A stretch of DNA of 64,000 bases from positions 540,827 through 604,826 of the forward strand of contig NW_014577063.1 in the NCBI RefSeq assembly GCF_000485595.1, read 5' to 3'. Made by a program: the position numbers and the translations under genes. The stretch comes from Priapulus caudatus. Lineage: Eukaryota > Priapulida > Priapulimorpha > Priapulimorphida > Priapulidae. Below the pieces are notes generated by a model. It worked only from the letters and a program-made list of their open reading frames with translations, had not been told where the DNA came from and ran no database searches. Position 1 is the stretch's first letter; each line of letters begins with the position of its first letter. Shown piece after piece: positions 1-12,600 of this stretch.

Positions 1-501
1 GCATGTAAACAATTCCAAGACCAATCTTCGTAATTCCGCCCGTTTTTCGGATATATTTCAGTGTATGATTAATGGGAATATTAATGCGTCCATTCATCCA
101 CAATACCTTCAGAAAGCTCTCGGAAGCCGATTTCGTGAGTCATCAACAATTTCCGCGTCAACCACTATCGACATCTGCTTTTAAGGCTAGTTGAAAAACC
201 ATAATCGGCTACTACAAAACCTTACCTTACTAAGCCTTCGGGTAACATGACATGTCCTATTTTACCCCTGCTAGATACCATAATAAAAGTGACATTGTAA
301 CAAACATTATATGACAGCGAAGGGATTTACATATCGGTATATGTGCATACATGTCTAGAGTATTAAGTCCCATCATCAAAAATATGTGTAACAACTCTAC
401 ATACGGCTGCCGCATTAAACAATATGCACATCGGCAGGCATCTAACAGAGCAATAATTGGTAGGGAGTACGCAAACCACGGGTGTTGAGAAACCAACTCA
501 C
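1..501 (-). other. Intron of the EGF gene, no exon seen
   Basis: I looked for the D-x-D-E-C and N-x-x-G-S-[FY]-x-C hallmarks on the minus strand and found none. The next exon presumably lies beyond the left edge. Confidence 0.6.
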
Positions 502-630
502 CGCTGCACCTATCGACTCCATCGCCACTGAATCCCTCACGGTCGCACTTGCACGTGTATCCACCCTCGGTGTTCGTGCAGGTGGCATCCATGTGGCATG
601 CGTTCGCACCTTCTGTGCACTCGTCGATAT
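502..630 (-). CDS. EGF gene exon 38: cbEGF 35 (type A), last exon in window
   Basis: cb[15 protein letters not shown], loop CHMDATC, end [10 protein letters not shown]. The GTGAGT donor in phase 1 shows that the coding sequence continues to the left of the window. Confidence 0.91.
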
Positions 631-3600
631 CTGGGAACGATAGCAAACGTTTATTTCGAGTGTTTTTATCGCTAAACGGGTTTATATGGGCTGGTATATT
701 ACTCTACTATAGAGTGGCAGAGCACACGATAGGTGCATGTACTCGCAGAAGGAAAATGGGAGATCGTGGTTTCTGTGTTACACGGTCGATCACTTAGGCC
801 ACAATTAAAAAAATCTATCCGACCCAGGCTGAAAAGTTTGGGTAGGTAGGTAGGCTTTTTATTTTTTTATTTTTTGAGGGGGGTCTTTTTACAAATTCAG
901 CATGGTGTCTACATGCCCGGGTGTGCTTGTGTGGAGATATCTTTTATGTTGAATGTTTGTTTTGCTTGGTACATATTATAATGTATTGCCTACAGATTTA
1001 TATAATGTACATGCAGTGATACAATTTGTAAAAAAAAAAAAGAATGGGAGAGATAAATAAAATTGTTTGAGTCGGCCCCTTTTTGGCGGGTCGGTCAGGT
1101 GAGGGCAAACAAACAATATTTTTATTATGGCCTTACCTGTACAGGTTGTGAGGTTGTATGGAGAATATCCAGGGAGACAGCCGCATTCGTACCCGCCAGG
1201 CGAGTTCCCACATGTTGCTGTTCTGCCGTCGCAGTCATGTTCCCCTTCTGCACACTCGTCCACGTCTGTTAATTAAATTATTTAGAATGTGCACATCATT
1301 AACTGTTACACCACCTCTTATCAGTATGAAATGTAACCATGTTTAATCTATTTTCATGGATTTCATAAGAGTTACACAGATTTGACTATACATTGCAAAA
1401 AAACAACGCTGCTGGATAAATGATCTTAGCATAGCATTTGGGTACATTGCACTCACCGTCACAAGTTTTTCCATTGCCCCGGTAGAATGGAGTGACACAC
1501 TGGCAGATGTAGCTGCCAAACGTGTTGAAACAGAACGCATTGCGATGACAGTCTCCATTGTCTCCCCTACACTCGTCAATATCTGAATTTGCAAAAAATC
1601 AACATAAGACAACAGATGAGGCACAACACGTTCACTACCATAGATATTACTTACTGCATTCAATTCATATAAATAGATACAAGATATGTGCCTAACCCTA
1701 AACTAGAAATCATTAACGTTATTGTTAACATATAAGAGCAGTGTACTACCGCACATAACATGAATGAGTATTAACGTAGCTTTGTGCAGCACTATCGCCC
1801 GTGTTACGAGAGAAAAGATCTTCTGAGCTTCATACCATCACAGCTGGTATCGTTGTGTTGTGTGAAGCCATCCAGGCACGCACAGCGGAAGCTGCCCTCC
1901 GTGTTCTCACAGTTGCTTGTCTCGGTGTCACACTTATCCCTGCCCTCCTCACATTCGTCAATGTCTGAAATGAACACGGCAGAACTTACGCTCCCATCCG
2001 GTCTCCTTTACAGGTTTTAGAATGACACAGGCTTGCAAGGACCCTGAGCACATGAGCTTACAATTTCTACTGTACTGTTACCCCCATCGAGTTGCTACAT
2101 ATCATGTCATGGAGAACGATTATTCTCTCACCGTCACACGTGTCAATGCTGTTTCCTCGATAACCTTTTCTGTTGCAGGAGCATTTGTAGCTGCCGACTG
2201 TGTTCTCGCAGCGACCGTTGGCATGGCAACGGTTCAAGTCGCTGCTGGCACACTCGTCTATATCTACAAATATATGAAACAAATGCAAACAAAGTTTGAG
2301 AAGGCCACAGCAGATGGTGTAAAATTGTACACTGGCAAAAAATATTTTGTTCAATTGCATATAATTTGATCAGTTCTGCCAATAACTGTGAAGGTAGAGG
2401 CCACATCTGTCCAGACATTCTGTGAGGAATCTCCGTACATAAAATAGAATAAAAGGCTCAACGAACAACACAGTACAGCTTACTTACCCTCACAAGTGTT
2501 GGCATTCAATTTCTGATGGCCCTCAATGCACTCGCAGCTGTAACTTCCATCCGTGTTTTCACACACAGTGCTCTCTCCATTACATGCGGCTACCCCCTCT
2601 TCACACTCGTTCAGATCTTTGAACAAACAAAAACAGAATATTTTTTACCGCTCATTTCATCAACGTGTCACATAGTACATTTAGTACATATAAGCGCGTA
2701 CATATGGTTACAATTACGCTAACAAGGAGCAACATTTGTGTTCCTTTACAGCTTTTTTTCTACCTACCAGTGCAATCGTCGATTCCGTTTCCACTGTAGC
2801 CCGCTTTATCACAATTACAGGCATAACTGCCATCGCTGTTGACGCAGAGAGCATTTTCGTGGCAACTGTTGAGTCCTGAATCACACTCGTCAATGTCACT
2901 GCATGTGTCCACTCCATTACCACCATATCCTATACACAACAGTAAAACACCCACGCACAGTCAGAAATACATTCTGCATGGCATCCTATACTGTTTGACA
3001 AAGTAGTACCTATACTAAAGACCAGGATAACCATCTCCTTTAAGACTTGAGCTTCTTTACAAGCAGCACTTACTGTGAATCATGTCAGTTTACAGTAATA
3101 GCTACACAGTGGTATATTAAAAAAAAAACAGATTATAATATCACTATAAATTGTGTATTATAATCTGTTTTTTAAATGTTCAGTTATGATGGATCGTATT
3201 TATTTACGATTCATTCTTGTGGTAACACGAGTAATGGATCATAGCATCTGTGTACTGTACCCTCTACATTGCACCGGCACATAAAGCTTCCAACAGTGTT
3301 CACACATTCAGCAACATCCATGCAATCGTCTCTTCCCAACGCACATTCATCCTGGTCTGCAACAAACAACAAATTACATTTATTTCTTGCTCTTCATTCA
3401 TTTCTTATTTCTTATGAGCTAAAAGCTGTAAAGTAATGCTAATAAATGCGTGTGATCACTCGACATCTATTCTCACTCAGGAAAGCTACAGAAAGAACCA
3501 CTTTACAGTGTAGGGATGCTTCTGATTGGTAAATACAACGTGCTTAAGATTCAGCATTACAGTAACACAGCTTGTAAAATATCATCAACATAACCATCTT

Positions 3601-6600
3601 CTTTCAGAATTGAGCTTCCCAGCAGCACTTATTATATTACTGAATCATGCCAGTTTACAGTAATGGGAGTGCTTGTTGAGGCAAAGTTTAAACTCGATGA
3701 GCTTAGCCTTATACATGTCGCCAGGAGCGTATAATGACAAATTTTTTGTCATTATACGCTCCTGATGTCGCTCGTCTTACTCACCTTTGCACAGCCGGCT
3801 GTTTATGCGGGTGTGACCCCAGGTGCAGGAGCATCGGTAGCTGCCATCTCTGTTCTGACACACAGTCGTATCATCATCACACCTGTCCAGCTCAAGTTCA
3901 CACTCATCAATATCTGCAAGCAGAGATGCCTAGCATTAGACGAGGAAATCACTACATGATATAAACTGGTCACACGTACTTCGCTGCAAAAAAAAAGGAA
4001 TTGAGTGAGTGCACAGCTTTGGTTAAGACACATAGATACACTTCTATGGAAACTTGTGCATGTGTGTGAGCCATATTGTGTTTACAAACTTACCGCTGCA
4101 TGTAGCTTTTCCATCCCCTACATAGCCTCGCTTATCGCATTCACAAAAGAAACCACCACGAATGTTTACACATGCGGCATCTCTGTGGCAGCCACCATTT
4201 TTCACGGCGCATTCGTTACGGTCTGAAAGCACATAAAGGGAATAAAATAAGATCCCACAGGTTAGAGAGACACAATGTATATAACATAAGTTATAATATA
4301 TTATAATAATATAATAACTTATTATAAATATAAGTTCTTATCTCGAGTCTATCTTGTTTTCATACTAGTGTCTTGTAAATATTCATGTTGTTATAAACAG
4401 TGATTCTATACTTAATTTACTTTTATTTCTTGTAGCAATACAAGCAGTATATGTAAGACATATAGGTATATATAAGTAAGGTAAATATAATTATATATAT
4501 CGATCCCTAGATACATTTGTTATCTCATAGTGACTGTATTAAAAGTATTATTTGTTAATTGCTTTTCTACGTAAGTTGTGCCATGTTTGCCAATATGAAT
4601 TCAAGTGTGTGTGCGTGAATATGGGTATGCATAATTTATATGTACGTAAGCATTTTGCAAATAACAACGAATCATCTACACTTTATCGTGACAAAACCCA
4701 CCAAGGCATGCTCTATTGTCTAGACGATCATGGCCGTCCAAGCATGAGCACACGTAACTTCCATCTCTGTTCTCGCAGTTAGTCGATTCGAGATCACAGA
4801 GATGTGTTTCTGCGATGCACTCGTTGATGTCTGTATGAAGCCATTTTACAAACGTGATTAGTTACAGGCATACAACATATAAAAGTAACCTAGCGTGAGT
4901 GCCAATGTATAAGTATATATACCACCACATACTAATTTCATCTTCATTAATCAGTGCTTTACCTGTGTTATATTCTCACTAATAAGACAATGTCGCTATC
5001 TAATACTCATATTTTAAAACAAACAATCAAAATATTACTTTCAATGTATACAGAAGTAAATCACTACGTGTGATATATCCTATACTATACTATACAAACC
5101 TTGTCTATACAATCCTATCCTAATGATATATAGACGGTTTAATATATGCCATCAACTAAGTGCTAGAGATAAAACTGGACAGGTCCTTGCCATGTGCGTA
5201 ATAGTACACACCTGCGATGATTATATCCACATCATAGCGACTTTTAATGCGTAATAGCTTATGCGATCAATTAAAACATTACTGCTCGGGTGAACAAAAT
5301 CTAATGTAAAAATGTGTGCACGTATTCACACTGCACGAGAAAAACAAAGGAAGTGTAAAGGCCCTCGCACACGATGTGCATTCGGTGCGCGCCAACGCCG
5401 CTGAGCTAAACGCGTGCGCCATCTGCGCACGTAAACCAGCCCGCACACGGTGCGCATTCGGTGCGCGCCAACGCCGCTGAGCTAAACGCGTGCGCCATCT
5501 GCGCACGTAAACCAGCCCACACACGGTGCGCATTCGGCGCGCGCCAACAGCGCTGAGCCAGAAAAATCAAACATGATAGATATTGCGCAGCGCCGAATGC
5601 GCACCATGTGCGGGGGCCTTAAGTGACAGGTCTGGACCTAGCCTAGAACATAGCCCCGCCACTCACCACTGCAGTCTGCCACGCCGTCTCCACCGTAGCC
5701 AGGGCGATCGCACTCGCAACTGTAGCTGCCCACTGTGTTGCGACACTCGGCAACCTCATGGCAAGTATGAGTTCCGTCCGCACACTCGTCCTCATCTGCA
5801 GATGGCAGGGATTTAATGCTGACGTAGAATATACTAGTTTATAAAGGGTTCTCCCCGGGAATTTCAGAAGGCAATGTCGTTTGTGGACGGATAGGGAACG
5901 GACTGGGAGGGAGTTAATTGCAGCAACTGGAGTCAATTACGCATGATAAAAGCAGCCTATTCTTTTTTCACAAATGTGTATAGTCACTATTATTATGCAT
6001 TACTGAAGATTTGCCTACAACATACCATACAGAACATCACCGCATGTGGTCACAACTTTGCATACCATATGTGGCTCATTCCTATATTTACAATATATTG
6101 CAGCTAAATGATACGCTCTTCAGTTTTACGTTTCATCCCTAAAGAATGTTAGAGAATAGTGTGTACTTATGCAGTGCGTTCTGTTCCCATTGCTGAATCC
6201 ACTCTTGCATCTGCAGTCGTATGAGCCATCAGTGTTCCTGCACCTAGTACTAGTGGAATCGCACATGTCTGTACCTATCTCACATTCATCAATATCTGGA
6301 AAAAAAGCAATGGAACATCTTCTTAATAAAACACCAGAGCTTTTATCAAGTAAATGCTGAATCGAGGAAACGCAACCGGAGAATAATGTACGTATGTAAG
6401 AATAATGAAGTGTTAAATTACAAACATCTACTAGTGAAATTCCGTACCAAGACAACTTCTACTGTCCACACGTTTGTATCCAGACAGACACCTGCAAACA
6501 TAACTGCCCTCTGTGTTAACACAACGAGATGTAGTTGTCTCACAATCATGATCATCTTCCTCCTCACACTCATTGAAATCTAGAATAGCAAAGCAAAATT

Positions 6601-9600
6601 CAAATTACATTACAATCATCTGCTTATGTATGGCCAGATTCAGAAAAACAGAATATTAAGTAACAAGAATAAACTGAGTACTACAAGCGTGAAAGACAAT
6701 GGTCTTACTTATAGTAAACCTTACCAAGAATAGCATAACGCAGACAGGACATTTTCTCACTCAAGACAAGTTCATCAAATGAGTTACATCCACCTACCTT
6801 CACAAGTTGTATCATTGTAAACCTTGAATCCAAGTTTGCAGATGCAACCGAAGCTGCCATCAAAGTTCTCACACTCTGCACTTGCTAGGTGGCAATCATG
6901 TGTATCAGCAGAGCACTCATTTATATCTGAGAAAATAATTAAGCTATAGACAACAAACTAAAGTTTGTATACAATATATATGCATATGCACCAAAGTATC
7001 TATGTAAAACGTACTCTGCGACCCAACATCCACACCTCAACTACTGTTAATTTAAAATTTTAGAAGATATAAACATGTCTATATCAATGAAAATATGCAA
7101 CGCGAAACAAAATTGTAACTGATCATGCAACATTCCATACCACTACATTCTTCTATGCCATCCCCTGTATAGCCCTGCTGTTCACAGAGACATCTGTAGG
7201 CACCAAAGGTGTTCTCACAGGTCGCAAACTCATGACAGAAGTCTAGAAGGTCAGCACACTCATCTACATCTGCGATATAACAACAGAGATTTTAATATTT
7301 ACGCATAATTACTGCACACTAGGAGGTACACCCACAGATGTAACATGGCAAATGCTACAGCAGTGCAGATTAAAAGTCAAAACTCCATGCAGACAGCAAC
7401 ATCAACAAGTTACAAGCAACAGTCCAGACTAGCTAAAATAATTTTATGATTTAACAGACAAGATATATATCGTAAGTATAATATTATTGAATTGTACCAT
7501 CAACAGACATTTAAAGTCTAGAGTTACACAACTGGCAGCATATTAAACATATTGAGTATTCATCTTACCCATGCAAGATCTGTCATTCTGTCTTCCAAGT
7601 CCAGCCTTACACAGACAGGCGAAGCTACCATCGCGGTTGGCACACACTGTTGTCTCTTCATCACAATCATCAGTTTTCTCCTTACACTCGTCCACATCTA
7701 CAACATGCGCAACGTTGAGAAATCAGTAATCGTTTAAACAGCACGTTTCATCTGCACACAAAAAGAAGTGCTGCTGTGCATTCTAGCATTCTGAACACAT
7801 CAACGAAAAATAGTGCTTGTGATTCATTACTGAAAGAAAAAGAAACTGCTACGTACATCATTAAAAACATTTCCTCAGAACCGCAGAAAATTGTGCAAAA
7901 AAATAGTTCGAAGCCATCAAAAATATAAACATCACGGAATACAGTTCGACTTTGATGCAAAACTCTACACAATGCTCTTTGCCCGGCAATCGGCACCGTC
8001 ACATATGAAATCAGATTAATGCTCACCATCACAGGTAGCCATTCCATCGCCCCTATAGCCTAGATGATTGCAGGAGCACTTGTAACTACCAAACGTGTTT
8101 GTGCACTCGCCATCTGGGTGGCACTTGTTGGAACCTTGCACGCACTCATTGATGTCTGTGAACACACGACAGTACAATGGCAAAGCCGCAAATAAAAAGA
8201 TCTGCATGGATTAATGGTGCTATTATATCAGTGGCATCTAAAAACTGAAATCCTACACCGATTTATCGTTTTTTTAAGATTTCAGGTATCAAAGCCCCAT
8301 TTAACTTAAATATTATATATGATTTCAGAAACCAGCATGATCCATGTTGCAGGGCAAAATAGAAACACATAGTCAGTGACTTTTATCCCTGCTTGGAAAT
8401 TTAACTGGCGTTGAATTGAAAGCCATTCCTAACAGATACTTTGCTTGAAGACGTAACAAGTTTAATTATTCATCAATAACGACTGATGACATATTCCTAG
8501 CTCTGGCGACATTGATGGATTCGCGGCCAGGTTATAGAAAACAAGATTTTTTAAGGCCAACCAGGTGGAAACTATAGTGTTGTGGGCTCTTGCCTCTGGA
8601 CACTCAACTAAACAAGTCTCTTTCTGCTCATCACACCAGCTCTAAGATCCGGATGTTTATTATTACCGTTGTATAGACCATATAAGTGTTGTATAGACCA
8701 TACTGTGATAAAGTGTGCTTATATAAAAGATTGCAGTAAGTAAACCACAACACATTGACTACACTACAGAAACCTGAACTCACCTGCACATGCGGTGGCC
8801 GTGTCATTACTGAAGCCACGTAAACATTCACACCTGTACGCTCCCACCGTGTTAACGCATCGCGTTGATGATTCGTTGCAGTCGTCCGTGTTCTCCTTAC
8901 ATTCATTATTATCTGAAAACAACAACAAAGCGACGTCCATCATGATCACGTCTCAAAACTCTCGACTTACAATTCCTCGCGACAGTGGCAGTCTGTTATC
9001 TTGTAAGATTGCACGAAAAACATAGTAATCAAAGAATAAACTAGACAGTCCATAACACCCGATACTTAGAACGAAAACGATTGTAAAACAAGCGAACATG
9101 AATGGAGAAAGAAGCAAACTCACCTTTGCAGTATGTGTCGTTCACCTTACTATGCCCTTTACGGCAGCGACAGTCGTAGCTACCATCCACGTTACGGCAC
9201 AAGGTCGTATCATCGTCACACTTGTCCAGACCCAGGGTGCACTCATTGACGTCTGCTCGAACGGCGAAAACATCAGCAAAATCACAACCATATAGCATTT
9301 AATCTAGTAGCCGTGTAACCTTATGCGTGTGTTCATGCCATCTCTGCGTGGTGGTTTATCTTAGTCTTTCCCTCTCTCCCCCTCACCTTCTCTTTTTGAG
9401 AACTATAAGCTTTTGCCCAGCAGACAATAATGCTGTGTGCCATAACTGTTTAGCACATATTGCTCTAAGTCCATCAAATATAGCATGTTCGCTGTTAGTT
9501 GCTCATTTATACCTGCAAGATGTGCTTTTCACACATATATATCTTACATAAGCTTGAAATTCATGCCAAACAAGCCAGTCACACACTATAACAGGCAGAT

Positions 9601-12600
9601 ATTGAGTTTGTAACACTAAAACCGACCACACAACCAGGGACACAATCACAGATGGCACCATTAATTACTACCCATTCCATGGCTTCAAACAATCACTCCG
9701 AATTGTGCGGCACTCTGCACTCACCGCTGCAAGCCTCCACGCCGTTACCAACATATCCTGCTTTCTCACAGTCGCAGGTGAAACTACCCTCTTCGTTTCG
9801 ACACTTAGCTTCTTTATGGCAGTTATGCTTGTTCTCCTCGCACTCATTGTAATCTGAAAACAGGACATTATACAAAATTATGCGATTTACAGATGTCCAT
9901 GACAACATGTTTTTTTTAATTTAAAACATAATTTAAAACATCAAGCATCAAATTTCGTGAAATGTCTTCCAAAATGAGTTTGGTTTTTTTACACAAATTT
10001 TGTATAAGCACCATTCACGTGATGAAATACGTTCAGGAATATTTAAGACATGTTATCCTCACAGAGCATTTTAATATTATGGCGCGTATATTAGCTGCAT
10101 TCACACTCCGTATTTATGAAATACGGTATTAGCGAGATACCGAATCTGAGACAAATTCGCGACCGAGCGTTCACACGCTGATTCGCGGCTCCAGAAATGC
10201 CGTATTTGCGAGCTGCGAGCTGCTTTAATACACTGAAAAAAAACAATGCGTCCAAGCAAACAATCAAGCAAACAATGCGAAATAAACAATGCAATGCGCA
10301 CCAACTGCCGATAAAATACGTAGACTGGTCCGCGCTCGACAGTTCCACTCGCGTTACACTAAAACTGTCAAGCGCGGACCAGTCTATAAAATACGCGGCT
10401 TCAGAAATTCGATATTTAGCGTTCACACGAGAGAAATGCGCGGTCCAAAAGATTCGGAATTTCTCAAGCACGGCAAATAATTCGGCATCTGGGAAGCCGC
10501 GTATTTCAACAAATACCGAATCTATTTAGATTCCGTATTTCTTGGACCGCGCATTTTGCCTCGTGAACACTAAATACTAAATTTCTTGCTACGTGTGAAC
10601 GTGGCTATAATTGGCAAACCTTATGGAGAAATTTGTTCTACCTTTACAATGGGTTCTATTCACTCGATCAAATCCTGGCAGGCAAGGGCAATCGTATGAA
10701 CCCTGTGTATTAGAGCAGCTTGTTGAGATAGCGTCACACAGATCCACATTTGCACTGCACTCGTTAAAATCTGCAATAGCAATGGTAAGATGTCATACTA
10801 TAGTTATAACCACAACCGGCATTACACCAAATACACAAAACTACCACCATGTTCCACATATACTACCGTTATACACTGCCCAAAAAATGACAAATACCCT
10901 TTTCTCTTGTGAATATTGCTACTTAAGAAAACCAGATCAAGAACTAACAAGGTATTATATTAAATTCTCTTCGAACATATATTAAAGGAATATGATTTAA
11001 GTTTCAACAGAAACATTCATCACTAAACATTGCTCAACTACTGAAATATTTTGGCAAACCTACCTCTGCAAGCCTTTTCATCAACTCTTGTGAATCCGCC
11101 CAGGCACGGGCACCTGTAGCTTCCAACCTCGTTCTTACATTCACTAGTCCTTAGGTCGCAGTGTTCTCCGTCAAGTTCGCACTCATTCGTATCTGTACAG
11201 AATTAATAGACGTTACACATAACAGATAACATAACTCTCGTGACATTCCAGCCTTGTGACATTCCCACCTAACACATTGTTTGCAAGTAATTTTTTTCCT
11301 AATATCTATCCCACACTCCACATTGCTCAGATGTCATTTTGTGCTTACAAACTCCCAGTGTTATTCCCTTTTAACATTTAATGGTTCCACCCCTTAACAT
11401 TATTTACACATTGGTAATATTTGCCACAGACTGCTTTTGTTCACATGCTACACTGTTATTACAGTTAAACTAATATATAAGTGACAGTAGAAATTATTAG
11501 ACCAGTTGACGGATGACGAGTTATCAACACATTCGATTTTATACAGGTACTTGGCTTCACCTATCATTTACTAAGTTATTAGCCAGTTATGGTGAAATAG
11601 ACACAACTCACCATCACAGAGAACAATTCCGTCTCCAGCAAAACCAGCCGAACAACCACAAAGGAAACTTCCCTCTATGTTAGTGCATTCTGCATCTTTG
11701 TTGCAATTATCCAACTTCAGTTCACATTCATCAAAGTCTGAAACAGGCAACTTACGTGTTCATCTATAAATAAAACTTTATAGAGCACTATACAATAGTT
11801 TTCACATGTGCCTGCTATTAGCATTTTTTCCCAATTGGTGATTTTCATCATTTTAATTTTATACACAAATATGTGGATTTTCTTCTTTCTTCATGGTAAT
11901 TTAAAAAAATAATAAGATAATTAAAAAATCATCCAACATAACACAACTACTATAATAAAAACAAGAGGGTTGGCTATCACAGATTAAGCTTATAATGAAT
12001 ATAACATCATGAACATAAACTTGCATCTAGCAATTGCCAATTACAGTGTAAAAGCACTAACAGCAAATGCACTCACCACTGCATGTGGAGATGTCTAATC
12101 GCTCCATGCCTTCGATACACTCACAAGTAAAGGAGCCTTCGCTGTTCACACAGCGTGTACTGTGACTGTCACATCTCTGGCGTGCAGCCATATCACACTC
12201 ATTTACATCTGTAATGGATCCAGCAGATCAATTTACATACCGAGTATACCTGTTTCTGCTCTATGGTACTATTATCCATTACAGCAAATATCCACTAGAC
12301 AAAGAAAGGAATCACTCTCTTCCAAATACGCTGTCTATCACAGACCTAGGGAGTGGTGAACCCTCACAGTCACATAAAATCCGCAATAGTGTCAACATAT
12401 TTATGGTTGCTACAGAGCATACGTGAGATGGTCAGTCTCTTAACGAAAGGAAAGTTGTCCCACGTACAAATCAATGAGAAATCAAAAAAATAAACCGAGA
12501 AATTTCTATACATTCTGTGCATTCTAGTTGTAGGCATTGATGGGTACTATTTTATTGAACAGTAGTTTGCACCACTATCATTGTACATGCATAATGAATC

